A stretch of 64,000 nt of DNA from Bin5 sp965221145 (lineage in GTDB: Bacteria > Chloroflexota > Anaerolineae > Caldilineales > Caldilineaceae). The stretch spans positions 4,154,001 to 4,218,000 of the forward strand of contig OZ244877.1 of NCBI GenBank assembly GCA_965221145.1, written 5' to 3'. Below are positions 26,862-36,410 of the stretch, piece after piece; position 1 is the stretch's first letter; each line of letters starts with the position of its first letter. The position numbers and the translations under genes are program-made. A model generated the notes under the pieces. That model made no database searches. It was not told where the DNA came from and saw nothing but the letters and a program-made list of their open reading frames with translations.

Positions 26862-28077
26862 CTTAAATCCCAGGGGGCTAGACGCAACTACGCCCTTGAA
26901 GGTAACAGGGGCGACTACTACCATAAGCACGATGGCACAGGCCAAGTTCCAACATCGACTGGCGAAGTAAGATCAAATGTGGTTATTCAATTCTATTGTG
27001 ATGCACCTACACAGGACAGATGGCCTGCTGTTTTCAACATTCGGTCCCCATATAGGAATGAAGCTGATTTTCAGTTAAGCAATTTGGGACGCGTCAAGTC
27101 AGCTACGGAATCTGAACGCTTTGAACGTATCATTGATCTAGACCAAGCCGTTTCCGATAACTACCAGCGGATGACTTGGAAGCGAATGATGGACCTGGAC
27201 AGAGACGCTCCAGGAGATACTACATTTGAAAAGTATCGGAAAGAATCCTTAGGCGAACTTCAAGCGGCTATGAAAGAACTGTTTACAGAACCGGCTCTTG
27301 GACTCCAGGATTTCGGGGGATTGAGAGATTCAGGTGTCTTCAGATTCTCAAAAGGAACATCGGAAAATTTCCACTATAAGAATCTGTCAGGAGGAGAGAA
27401 GGCAGCCTTTGATCTCTTACTGGACATATTTGTGAAGCGGGACGAGTATAAAGATGCCATATACTGCATAGACGAGCCGGAAGCTCATCTTGCTACGGCG
27501 CTCCACGGCCCGTTGCTTGAAGCCATGCTTGGGCTTGTTCCTGAGCAGTCGCAACTGTGGATTGCAACCCACTCTGTAGGCTTCGTCCGCAAAGCATATG
27601 ACACGATGCAACAGAGTGGAGATGTAGTGTTCCTGGACTTCTCGAATCTTGATTTTGATCAGGAGGTGGAAATCAGCCCACGCGTTCCAGACCGCTCCTT
27701 TTGGCAGACAACCTATCAAGTCGCACTTGATGATCTGGCTGACTTGATAGCGCCAGACAATATCGTCCTCTGTGAAGGGGACAAGATAAAGGCTGATAAG
27801 GGATTTGATGCAAGATGCTATAACCTGATCTTTGCAGATGATCATTCCGATACTCTGTTTGTCTCACGCGGCAGTTCCAGTGAGGTTGAGAATAGCGACG
27901 ACTTGATAGGCGTCCTTCAAGCTGTGGTAAAGGGTAGTTATGTTTGGAAGCTCATTGACCGTGACGATATGACCTGTGAAGCCCGTAAAGAAAAGATCGA
28001 AAAGGGCATACATGTACTGGGGCGACGAGAACTTGAGAATTATCTCTACGACCCGGAAGTTCTAAAGACATTTCTAA

Positions 28078-29681
28078 AGACAAGAGTAACTACTAAGCCT
28101 GGTTTGTAGAAGGGATGAAGGGCTGGTCAAGAAATGCGTTGTAAATGGCATCAATGGCATTGTGACCGTGTTTGCGAGCGGTTGAGATGTAAGAACGAAT
28201 GGCACAGAAGGTATCGGCGCCCTCTTGTGTGCGGAAGGAACCGGAGACTTTCTGTTGGACTTTAATCATGCGCACATCGCGTTCGACCTGGTTGTTGTCA
28301 AAGGGGATGCGGAAATCATACATAAAGGCCAAGACGCCAGATTTATGCTTGTGCAGACGGTCGAGCAAGTTTTTGGGCGGTGATTGTTTGGGTCGGCCGC
28401 GTGCTCTGGGTCGGGTCGGCTTGGGCGGCGGGTTGGCGGCCAAGCCTTGGGCAATGAGTGCATCGTACTCGGCCTCGTAGGAGGCCAAACGGTCTGGGGG
28501 TAACACAGTGTGCGCTTCTGGGGTGGATTCGACTTCGGCTTTGATGGCGCATAACAGGCGCGCCATCTTCTCAGCCCATGCTTGGCCGTATTGCTCGAAC
28601 ACAAAACGCAACTCGCGTAGATGATGGACGTTGCAGAAAGCGTGCTGGCAGTCGCTAAACTGGAGGTAGGAGGCCCAGTGGTCATGCAGAGCAACGCCTT
28701 GGTAGCGGGGCAAGATGTCACCGGCTCGCATGCCGACATGACCGCGTCTGCCATGGAGATGGTAGGCGGTCAGCTTGGCTGTGCTGGCCACATGCAGCCA
28801 CTGCAAGCGCCCCTCGACACGCAACCCACTCTCATCGAAATGGACCACCGGGTCAGCGAGGAGTTGTGCGCGGATGCGTTCCCGAGTCGCTTGGGTGCGG
28901 CTGACAAGTTGACGGCTGGCCGCGAGTATGACCGCCTCCGAAGGTGCATCTCCGTAGAGCGCGGTCAGCAACTCTTTGCTACGCGCCAAGGGGATGAACT
29001 GTTGGCCGTACAGGTAGCAGGCGAGCGCTTTCAGACGCGGGCCATACTGGGTCGGTTGGGTCACGTGGGCCGGAAACGCCTTCACGCAGGCGCCACAGCC
29101 AGGACACTGCTTGACCTGCGCCTGATGCTCTGTGACTTCGATGCCAACCGGCGGCATGTCGAACACCTGCCGTTTCACATGCCCCTTGGCCACGACCGCC
29201 GTCAACTCTGTTTGGCAGTGTGGGCAGTCCTGTAGCCTATGAAGGATGACATGATGCGGTTCCGCCACTTGCGTCAAGGTTCGGCCTTTGTGACCAGGTT
29301 GCCCCCCACGCGGCCGCTGGCCAGACTGACGCAGACTCTGCCTTCGGCGCTTCTTCAGACCATCGCTGCTGGGCGGCTTGCCGCTATTGTGACTGTCTTT
29401 CGCCAATTGATCCTGCAATTCCTGGATCATCACCTGCTGCGCAGCCAATTGCTGCTGCAAGGCCTGAATTGACACCTGTTGCGCAGCCACTTGCTGCCGC
29501 AAGGCCTGAATCAACTCGAGGCTCTCTTGATACGATTGTGCTAGCTGCTCACGCTCTAATTCAACGAACTTGCTCATATTGTCTATTCTACTACTTCAAG
29601 ATCAGATTTGCATTAGCTCTCTGTTGGCTTTACGTTTGAACTCCTGCTCTTTATCCTATGGCTGAGTAGTTACAGACAAGA
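28078..29681. mobile_element. IS66-type insertion sequence (1588 bp) with 8-bp target duplication
   Basis: The element spans 28086-29673. Left end GTAACTACTAAGCC, right end GGCTGAGTAGTTAC (13 of 14 inverted match); flanks AGACAAGA at 28078-28085 and 29674-29681. It carries one transposase gene on the minus strand and no tnpA or tnpB, like the single-gene ISBst12 subgroup. The duplication is perfect, so the insertion is probably recent. Confidence 0.95.
28093..29577 (-). CDS. tnpC: IS66 family transposase
   Basis: 494 aa, full length. The N-terminal glutamine/leucine-rich coiled coil (about 1-60) is the IS66 zipper; SHNSGKPPSSDG is the family's conserved linker; a zinc ribbon CPHC...CPGCGAC follows. 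Catalytic DDE residues: Asp in VHFDESGL (about 246), Asp in ALHDHWASY (about 299), Glu in NNQVERDVRM (about 431). The TAG stop lies inside the left terminal repeat, so the gene fills the element. It appears intact and could mobilise both the IS and the nearby MITE. Confidence 0.95.
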   Translation of the reverse strand: MSKFVELEREQLAQSYQESLELIQALRQQVAAQQVSIQALQQQLAAQQVMIQELQDQLAKDSHNSGKPPSSDGLKKRRRQSLRQSGQRPRGGQPGHKGRTLTQVAEPHHVILHRLQDCPHCQTELTAVVAKGHVKRQVFDMPPVGIEVTEHQAQVKQCPGCGACVKAFPAHVTQPTQYGPRLKALACYLYGQQFIPLARSKELLTALYGDAPSEAVILAASRQLVSRTQATRERIRAQLLADPVVHFDESGLRVEGRLQWLHVASTAKLTAYHLHGRRGHVGMRAGDILPRYQGVALHDHWASYLQFSDCQHAFCNVHHLRELRFVFEQYGQAWAEKMARLLCAIKAEVESTPEAHTVLPPDRLASYEAEYDALIAQGLAANPPPKPTRPRARGRPKQSPPKNLLDRLHKHKSGVLAFMYDFRIPFDNNQVERDVRMIKVQQKVSGSFRTQEGADTFCAIRSYISTARKHGHNAIDAIYNAFLDQPFIPSTNQA

Positions 29682-30125
29682 AATAAATTAGAATGTGCAA
29701 ACAACATTTTGAAGGAACATAAGGCCGAGTTTCTTTCGAATAGCACAATGGCGAAAGCCAACTTAACGAAGGACAAGACTCGAAGAATGTTCGAATTCAT
29801 CAGAAAGTCAACACAGCTAAGTGATCTTGGCAACAAGCGCGACGAATTCGCCTTGTATCACTTGGCCCCGGCGCTTAAACAAACACTCGCTGTGTACCAA
29901 GAACTCCATGGCGATGTCTTTCAATGCCCATGAATACTGTGCAAGATATGAAACCCCACCCCGCCTACAAGCCCCCAAACGCCGACTGACTCGGCGACAT
30001 AACCGTACATCGGCGCACTGAAGGCGGCACACATCCGCATACCCCCAATACCCACTCGCCCGCTCCCACCCCCTGCAGGGTGTATCCCAATTGATTGTCC
30101 GACAAGTGAGGCCAGGCCAATCGAC

Positions 30126-30740
30126 TTGGTAGAAATCACCACCAGCCCGCTGCTATTGGGCGCTATCGGCGCGCGCTTCATGGGGGTGGACACGGTGCGC
30201 CTGTGGCATAATCAGGCGGTCTACAAGCTAGGCATCGGCCCGGACGGCGGAGAGGAAACCGCGGGCAATATCGGCTGGCGCCAGGACTACGGGCACTGGA
30301 AGGCGTCCAGCACCTCCAATATGTGTACCGCCTGGATCGCCCTGCAGGATACCGACCTGCAAAATGGCGGCATGCGCACCATCGTCGGCTCGCACAAGTG
30401 GGGGCTGCTCAAAGACAGCAAAACCTTCGGCCACAAGGATCTCAACGGCCTGCAAGCCCGCTTCGCCAACCAGAAGATCAGCGGCGACTGGATCGACGAG
30501 CCTTGCATCATGCAGGCCGGCCAGGTGAGCTTCCACCACGCGCTGACCCTGCACGGCTCCGGCCCCAACCTGACCTGGGAGCCGCGCATGTGCCTCATCT
30601 CACACATGATGCCAGGGGACACCACCTATCTGCCCGGCCGCCAGTGGCATCCCAACCTGGTCTTCCTCGGCCCCAACGCGCCGGCAGGACAGCCCTTCAC
30701 CGGCGCCTATTGGCCGCAAATGTGGCCCCCAACCGACTGA
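30126..30740 (+). pseudogene. Phytanoyl-CoA dioxygenase (PhyH) family, 5'-truncated
   Basis: 204 codons remain from about 280 usual. The frame resembles Fe(II)/2-oxoglutarate oxygenases of the PhyH family: WHNQAVYK, a GWRQDYGHW core, NGGMRTIVGSHKWG and the distal FHHALTLHGSGPN with its His and 2-oxoglutarate-binding region. The N-terminal 60-90 residues are missing; only TTG 30126 without a ribosome site could start it. The metal-binding HxD normally reads WHQD; here the His codon is CGC (Arg, 30279-30281), one base from CAC. Truncation plus ligand loss indicate a dead gene. It sits just past the disrupted OLD gene, at the island edge. Confidence 0.7.
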
Positions 30741-30787
30741 GCTACACTTCGAGAAAAGAGAAAATCCCGCTCCCCACTTCTGATTCC

Positions 30788-31786
30788 TCACTCCTCGATC
30801 TCGCCGGTCGCCCGCAACAACGTCTCCTGCACCAGCAGTTCATGCGCCAACGGGCGCGGCGCCACCTGCCTGCCCTGGATCGTTTCCAGGAAATCCGCAA
30901 GCGCCAGGTCATACAACGCCTGGCGCGTCTGCGTCTGGATCGGCGCCATCGTTTCCCCCGCGTCATAGCCGCCCTGCGCCTCGGCCAGACAGAGCCGGAT
31001 ATGCGTCGCCGGTTCCAGCGGCTCCATGATCGCGCAGCCGCGGCTGCCATAGACCTCGAAACGCCGCGCCGCCGGACGCGTCTCCATCGCCGACGTATCC
31101 ACCAGCGCCATGGCCCGCTCGTACTCAAAGACCCCCAGCGTGTTGTCGGCAAATCCGGGCACGACACCGGTATCGTTGCGCAGAAACGCCGTCACCTTCT
31201 GCGGCCGGCCCAGCAGCCACACGACTTGATCCAACACATGGCAGCCCAACTCGTAGAAGACCCCGCCGCGATGACGTCTCAGCTCTCTGCGCCCCGCCCC
31301 GTCGATCACCGTGCCGATACGCGTCCGTATGGCGTAAATGTCGCCCAGAAAACCCGACTTCACCCACGCTTCGATCTGCTGGAAACCAGCATGATAGCGA
31401 AACATATAGCCCATCTGGATCGTCAGCCCCTTCTCCTCGGCCAGGGCGATCGTGCGCTGCCATTGCGGCCAGTTGTCGCCCGCCGGTTTGTCAAACCAGA
31501 CATGCTTGCCGGCCTGCACACAGCGCTCAGTCTGATCGAGGCTCTGATGCGTCGGGCCTTCGGAGGCGACGGCGGCAATGCTGGCGTCTTCCAACATTTC
31601 GCTCTCGCTCCCGAACCAATGCACGTCCTGAAAGGGGCCGTCCACAGCGGCCACCGCGCGCCGCCGCTCCGCGTCCGGCTCGAAAACGCCCGCCAGTTCC
31701 ACGTGCGGATTCTGCACGATGGCGCGCAGTTTGCCCGCGGCATGGGCGTGCTTGGTTCCATATTGGGCTACACGTATATCTGTCAT
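30788..31786 (-). CDS. Gfo/Idh/MocA family oxidoreductase
   Basis: 332 aa from ATG 31786 (GGGAG upstream). N-terminal Rossmann-like segment IRVAQYGTKHAHAAGKL deviates from the usual GxGxxG (YGTKHAHA), so NAD(P) binding may differ. The EKP motif is replaced by DKPAGDN, as in several MocA relatives, and ELGCHVLDQVVWLLG carries the catalytic-region His. It probably acts on a sugar or sugar acid. It is one of three Gfo/Idh/MocA genes in the window; the next is upstream on the same strand, separated by a repeat-rich gap (31787-32001). Confidence 0.85.
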   Translation of the reverse strand: MTDIRVAQYGTKHAHAAGKLRAIVQNPHVELAGVFEPDAERRRAVAAVDGPFQDVHWFGSESEMLEDASIAAVASEGPTHQSLDQTERCVQAGKHVWFDKPAGDNWPQWQRTIALAEEKGLTIQMGYMFRYHAGFQQIEAWVKSGFLGDIYAIRTRIGTVIDGAGRRELRRHRGGVFYELGCHVLDQVVWLLGRPQKVTAFLRNDTGVVPGFADNTLGVFEYERAMALVDTSAMETRPAARRFEVYGSRGCAIMEPLEPATHIRLCLAEAQGGYDAGETMAPIQTQTRQALYDLALADFLETIQGRQVAPRPLAHELLVQETLLRATGEIEE

Positions 31787-31800
31787 CGCTGACTCCCCAT

Positions 31801-31968
31801 AGTTGAATGCGCGACCGCTTCGCTATTTGAGCGCCACTTGTTGAATGCGTTATCGCTTCGCCACATATGTGGATCCTGTTTGAAACCGCACTCTCTCGCA
31901 CGGCCTCCACGCTGGGACCGCAAGCGTCTCGCCTGCCCTTACGCAATACGGGATACGGAATACGCAGT
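31801..31968. repeat. Cluster of dispersed repeats between two oxidoreductase genes
   Basis: Two degenerate copies of the TGAATGCGCTACCGCTTCG unit (31804-31862) are followed by GACCGCAAGCGTCTCGCCTG (31917-31936) and TTACGCAATACGGGATACGG (31939-31958). It combines the repeat families seen singly at 7016, 35140 and 59368. Confidence 0.55.
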
Positions 31969-32001
31969 GGAGAAAAAGCGAGTTTTCGATCTAATCGCAC
32001 A

Positions 32002-33027
32002 TTAGGGCGCGATCTGACTCGGCAGTTCAATCGCCTCTGGCCGGCCACTGTGAATCGACTCGATGATCTTTTCGACAACCAGTGTGGCGAGAATGCCGGG
32101 GTAGGCCGGAACATATGGCTCGGTATCGTTGCGGATGGCATCCACCAGCAGCGGCATACGTTCGATGAAGGGCGGCGTGACCGCCTCCGAGGTCAGCTCG
32201 CCGCTCACAGGATCCGGCGCCGTGAACGTGGCCCTGCGAAAATGTCTGTCGAGAACGGCGCTCTGCTCGCCATCGAAAAACTCGAAGAACCACTTGGAGA
32301 GCGCCTCGCTGAAACCGGCGTCGCTCATCAAGTAGGTCGCCACCGAACCGTTGGCGAAGCGGATCGTCGCCGCCACCGTGTCGACAATGGCGGGGGAAGC
32401 CAACTGGCCGCGATGGGTCACCTGCCCCCCTGTCGCCGAGACCTCCACCGGCTGCGCTTCGTGCATCCAGCAGAGCAGATCGGCCAGATGGACGCCCACA
32501 TCGAACAGCGGGCCGCCGCCCAACACGGGATCCCACTGCCAGCGGGTGAGATCTTCACGCCTGAGCATACATTGAGCATGGCTCACCTTGGACGGTTGCA
32601 GGCGGCTCTTGATCGCCCGCGTGGCCCCCGAAAAGCGGATCGAGAAGTTGATCATCAGCTTCCTGTCCGCGGCCTGCATCGCCTCGTAGATGCGCAGACA
32701 GTCGGCGGTCGTCATGGCCATCGGCTTTTCCAGATAGACATGCTTGCCCGCCTCCAGCGCGGCAAGGGCCAGTTCGGCGTGCGTGCCGTGAGTGGTGGCG
32801 ATGGTCACGATCTCCACATCCGGGTCGGCGAAGATGCGCGCCGGGTCTGTGGTATAGTAGCCGCCTTCAAACTGTTCATAGTAGCGGCTGGCAGCCTCGG
32901 CGTTGATGTCGCAGAAGGCGCGCACATCGATATCCTGCGCCGCCACCGCCCATTGCGAATGGCTTCTTCCGACATTGCCGCAGCCGATAAGCGCCCAGCC
33001 AAACGGCTGACCGGTTGAACGATCCAT
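32002..33027 (-). CDS. Gfo/Idh/MocA family oxidoreductase
   Basis: 341 aa from ATG 33027, chosen for AAGGAGGAAGACAAG directly upstream; a longer frame to 33186 runs through intergenic palindromes. GWALIGCGNVGRSHSQ is a standard GxGxxG Rossmann motif; YLEKPMAMTTAD contains the conserved EKP; DVGVHLADLLCWM carries the catalytic-region DxxxH. NAD(P)-dependent dehydrogenase of a sugar or inositol type. With the gene at 30788-31786 it may form a small catabolic cluster. Confidence 0.9.
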   Translation of the reverse strand: MDRSTGQPFGWALIGCGNVGRSHSQWAVAAQDIDVRAFCDINAEAASRYYEQFEGGYYTTDPARIFADPDVEIVTIATTHGTHAELALAALEAGKHVYLEKPMAMTTADCLRIYEAMQAADRKLMINFSIRFSGATRAIKSRLQPSKVSHAQCMLRREDLTRWQWDPVLGGGPLFDVGVHLADLLCWMHEAQPVEVSATGGQVTHRGQLASPAIVDTVAATIRFANGSVATYLMSDAGFSEALSKWFFEFFDGEQSAVLDRHFRRATFTAPDPVSGELTSEAVTPPFIERMPLLVDAIRNDTEPYVPAYPGILATLVVEKIIESIHSGRPEAIELPSQIAP

Positions 33028-33065
33028 CTTGTCTTCCTCCTTCTGAGTTTGCCTGGGAGAGCAGG

Positions 33066-33116
33066 CGGGGACGCCTGCGGGAACGGTCTGGATAGAGACG
33101 AGAGTTGCAACTCTCG
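33066..33116. repeat. Two intergenic hairpins
   Basis: GCAGGCGGGGACGCCTGC near 33061-33078 is a hairpin of the GCAGGCG/CGCCTGC family. CGAGAGTTGCAACTCTCG (33099-33116) is a perfect 18-bp palindrome 72 nt before the oxidoreductase start; it could be an operator or part of a repeat. Confidence 0.45.
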
Positions 33117-33221
33117 CACATGAGCCATTGTGCGGTATCCGCTGCGTAAACACAAGTCGTATGGGAGGCCGGGCGCACCGCCCCAAAGACGGTGGAGTGG
33201 AGGTCGTCTCTTATCCAGGAT

Positions 33222-33256
33222 GCAAAAATCCCCGCCGCTATGACAGCGAGGACTTT
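33222..33256 (-). terminator. Intrinsic terminator after the HigA-like gene
   Basis: On the minus strand, TCCTCGCT-gtcat-AGCGGCGGGGA forms a bulged stem followed by TTTTT, 33 nt after the antitoxin stop. A run of T on the plus strand could make it bidirectional. Confidence 0.5.
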
Positions 33257-33288
33257 TTTGATTCAACAGAGAGAACTGTAGGAGGCTA

Positions 33289-33570
33289 TCAACTGTTCAC
33301 CGTAATGGCAAGCCGGACGTTCAGGGCCTCCAAGACTCTGAACAGCGTATCAATCCGGGGATTGCCTTCATCCGAGAGCGCCCGGTAAAGAGATTGCCGC
33401 CCCAATCCGCTTACTTCGGAAACGGAGGACATCCCTTTGGCGCGTGCTACGTTGCCGAGTGCCCTAGCGAAGTACTTCGGGTCGTTTTCCGCCAGCGCCA
33501 CGCTCAGGTACTCCGCTAACGCTTCATCGCTGTCCAGGAAATCGATCACGTCGAACTTCTTGAGCTTCAT
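33289..33570 (-). CDS. HigA-like addiction-module antitoxin, orphan
   Basis: 93 aa. Matches the HI1420/COG3636 group: KFDVIDFLDSDEALAEYLSVALAENDP then FARALGNVARAKGMSSVSEVSGLGRQSLYRALS, a helix-turn-helix, ending GNPRIDTLFRVLEALNVRLAI. Such antitoxins usually follow a HigB-like toxin gene; none lies on either side here. GGAGAC precedes the ATG. The promoter with an internal palindrome upstream implies autorepression. Probably a solitary remnant or a regulator in its own right. Confidence 0.85.
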   Translation of the reverse strand: MKLKKFDVIDFLDSDEALAEYLSVALAENDPKYFARALGNVARAKGMSSVSEVSGLGRQSLYRALSDEGNPRIDTLFRVLEALNVRLAITVNS

Positions 33571-33637
33571 TGTGTCTCCTTGAGTCGTCTTTTCTCTTTA
33601 CCTTGAAGACTTCGGTGTAACCGATCTCCATACATTC

Positions 33638-33666
33638 ATTGTCTCATATAAGAGACATGATGTCAA
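33638..33666 (-). promoter_or_regulatory. Promoter and palindromic operator of the HigA-like gene
   Basis: Minus strand: TTGACA (33666-33661), 17-nt spacer, GACAAT (33643-33638). The palindrome TGTCTCATATAAGAGACA (33640-33657) covers the spacer and the -10, a standard place for an autorepressor. Confidence 0.7.
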
Positions 33667-33820
33667 TTCAAAAAGAGAGCAGTGACCCGTCTGTCTCGAT
33701 TCCCGGCCCTGTCGTCCATCATCCTATGAACTGTGCAGTCGGATTTGTTGCGAACGAAACAAACAGGTACAGTGCGTTTGACCAACAACTTTGAACCGTG
33801 TGCCAATGACGGAGGAAACG

Positions 33821-34777
33821 ATGTCAACTCAGGCTCCTCTGCGTAACTTCTCTCTCGAGGGCGATCAGGTTGCTCTGCCTAAGGGCGCATGGGCGCAGTC
33901 ACACCGGCTGAACGTGCGCTGGCGGGGCAAGGACCTCACCGCCCTCAGCCAGGGCGCCTTTCGCGCCTACCTCTTCCCCGTCTATACGCCCGCCGGTTTC
34001 GCCCTGACCAGTGAATCGCCGCTCGATCATCCGCACCACAATTCGCTCTGGATCGGCGCCGACCACGTAAACTGTTATCTGCCATTCGCCAACGACACCT
34101 ATGAAGAGGCCAACTATAACTTCTACGTCAATGACATATTCCAGGGACGCGCGCCGGGACGCATCCTCAGCGCAGACGTAGAGGCCGCCGAGATCGCGGC
34201 CGACCATCTGCGCCTTACGCAGACGCTCCACTGGCAAGGTCCCAGCGAATGGGGCGCGCCCCAACGGCGCACGCTGGCCGTCGAAACCAGGACCATCGAC
34301 ATCCGCCCCGGCGCGGTCGCCAACCTCTTTGATGTCCGCTCCCAGCTGCGCGCCGCGGAATGGGATCTGCGCATCGGGCCAACCCGTCATGCCTACTTTG
34401 GCGTGCGCATGACCGAAGCCCTGCGCGTGACCAACGGGGCAACCATGATCGATGCCGAGGGGCGCGCGGGCGGCCGCGCCATCAGCGGCCAGGTCTCCGA
34501 CTGGGTGGACTGTTCGGGTACAATTGCAGCCGGCAGACAGGCGGGCGCGGCGCTCTTCCCCTACCCCGGCGCGCACGGTTTCCCCTGGTTCGTATCCGAT
34601 TGGGGCACGCTGACCGTCAACCCGCTGGCGCACAAGCGATACGAACTGAATCAGGACGACCTGCTCGACTTCGCCGTGCGCGTCGTTGTCCATGACGGCG
34701 ATGCCGAGCAGGTCGATATCGCCGGGCTGTACCGCTCCTTTGCCGCAGAGACCTTTGCCCAGAGGGCAGGAGAGTGA
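33821..34777 (+). CDS. PmoA-like (DUF6807) family protein
   Basis: 318 aa from ATG 33821 (GGAGG 8 nt upstream; an ATG-like start 30 nt earlier is less well placed). Typical family features: FPVYTPAGFALTSESPLDHP then HHNSLWIGADHVN near the N-terminus, and a beta-rich body ending in GFPWFVSDWGTLTVNPL. The family is annotated as methane oxygenase PmoA in databases but has no shown link to methane oxidation; members lie beside sugar-catabolic oxidoreductases, as here. Probably a beta-sandwich carbohydrate-related protein of unknown activity. Confidence 0.8.
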   Translation: MSTQAPLRNFSLEGDQVALPKGAWAQSHRLNVRWRGKDLTALSQGAFRAYLFPVYTPAGFALTSESPLDHPHHNSLWIGADHVNCYLPFANDTYEEANYNFYVNDIFQGRAPGRILSADVEAAEIAADHLRLTQTLHWQGPSEWGAPQRRTLAVETRTIDIRPGAVANLFDVRSQLRAAEWDLRIGPTRHAYFGVRMTEALRVTNGATMIDAEGRAGGRAISGQVSDWVDCSGTIAAGRQAGAALFPYPGAHGFPWFVSDWGTLTVNPLAHKRYELNQDDLLDFAVRVVVHDGDAEQVDIAGLYRSFAAETFAQRAGE

Positions 34778-34805
34778 TGCCGACGCACCCCATCCTGGAA
34801 CGCGC

Positions 34806-35206
34806 CCGACGCCCAGGGTGCATCCCAGATTATTGCATATCCCCCTGGGATCGCGGGCGTCTCGCCCGCACCCCGCGTAGCTGACAAAATAGGGCGAGAA
34901 GCGCGCCAAATATCCTGGATACACCCCATCTGCCGTGCCTGTCACCTGCCAAAACTGAAGTGTGGTATAATACCTCTGTGCATCGGTCAGGCAAAGCCAA
35001 CCCCCGTTGCACGCCTTGACCGCCTGCCAACAGCGCCAGCCTCCGTCAACGCCAAAGAACGTTTCATTTCGTATAGTAATCCAAGGGGGGGGTAAAAGCG
35101 GACAAAGCGGACATTTTTTCCTGAACGTTTAGTAAAATCGCGCTCATATAGCGAAGCGGTAGCGCATTCAACATTTCCTTTTAAAGATTTTTTGGCGGAA
35201 CTGTCT
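34806..35206. repeat. Long dispersed element, copy L (inverted partner at 59337-59818)
   Basis: About 400 bp that match, in reverse complement, the sequence at 59337-59818. Shared landmarks: GCATCCCAGATTATTGCATA, CGCGGGCGTCTCGCCCGC, TGTGGTATAATACCTCTGTG, GACCGATGCAC-type stretch, a G8 run (35085-35092, C14 in the partner), AACGTTTAGTAAAA and one GCTCATATAGCGAAGCGGTA unit. No plausible protein. An origin as a non-coding mobile or REP-like element is inferred. Confidence 0.75.
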
Positions 35207-35239
35207 TTCGTCCAACGCCATTACAAGAAACTGTCAAAA
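35183..35239. repeat. 57-bp imperfect palindrome, copy 1
   Basis: AAAGATTTTTTGGCGGA ... TCCAACGCCATTACAAGAAA. Same family as 39254-39312, 42216-42274 and 59301-59359. The ends pair imperfectly to form a long hairpin. Confidence 0.6.
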
Positions 35240-35340
35240 CCGGCCCTACCCATCTCCTCCGCTCCCAACGTCAGCAAGCCTCCCGCGTTCCCAGAGCAAC
35301 GATGCAAAAAATCTGGGATACGCCCGACGCCCATTTTGTC

Positions 35341-35369
35341 TTGACCGTTCCATCCATCCGCTTTATAAT
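35341..35369 (+). promoter_or_regulatory. Promoter of the nuoB-CD-I cluster
   Basis: TTGACC (35341-35346), 17-nt spacer, perfect TATAAT (35364-35369). Transcription would start near 35376, leaving a leader of about 160 nt before nuoB. Nothing else recognisable lies in 35240-35536. Confidence 0.75.
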
Positions 35370-35536
35370 CCACCTATAAAGTAAACCAGTTGCGCTTCCA
35401 CAGGCTGTAGGGTATATTTGTACTACGATGGACAAGTGGACGCACAGAGCGTTTTGATTTCCGCCGACTCCATCAGTTTGGACACGTAGCGGCAGTCAAA
35501 ACTCGCTCTTAATCTGTACGCAACAGGAATCCTGGC

Positions 35537-36337
<801 letters not shown>

Positions 36338-36410
36338 ACGGAAATTTTTAGTGGTCAGAAACCTCACTCCCATCGAGTGAAAAACTGAAAACTGAAAACG
36401 AGAAACCAAT
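36338..36410. repeat. ACTGAAAACTGAAAAC intergenic repeat
   Basis: AAAAACTGAAAACTGAAAAC (near 36381-36400) lies between nuoB and nuoCD. The same words occur at 7082-7101, 38231-38266 and in the uvrA 3' end. Confidence 0.55.

Larger units (their letters stand above)
26478..29933 (+). pseudogene. OLD-type ATPase/TOPRIM nuclease gene, disrupted by a MITE and an IS66-type element
   Basis: Three coding pieces, 26478-26618, 26862-28085 and 29682-29933, join in a single frame when the insertions and one copy of each target duplication are removed (243 and 1596 nt, both multiples of three), giving about 538 aa. Piece 1 holds Walker A GPNGAGKSS (33-41). Piece 2 holds the ABC-type signature LSGGEKAAFD, Walker B IYCIDEPEAHL, a switch His in IATHSVGF and the TOPRIM start IVLCEGDK. 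Piece 3 is the C-terminal tail. OLD-family proteins are ATP-dependent nucleases often used in phage defence. As it stands the gene is broken: the MITE brings a stop at 26681. GTG 26979 would allow only a Walker A-less fragment. Confidence 0.88.

Noticed and set aside
26979..28109. A separate 376-codon ATPase gene starting at GTG 26979
   Set aside because: It is the middle exon of the OLD-type gene; it lacks Walker A and ends inside the IS terminal repeat.
34830..35030. 66- and 76-codon similar frames in the two dispersed element copies (second at 59578-59808)
   Set aside because: Similarity follows from the DNA repeat; no ribosome site, and the frames include promoter-like and palindromic DNA.
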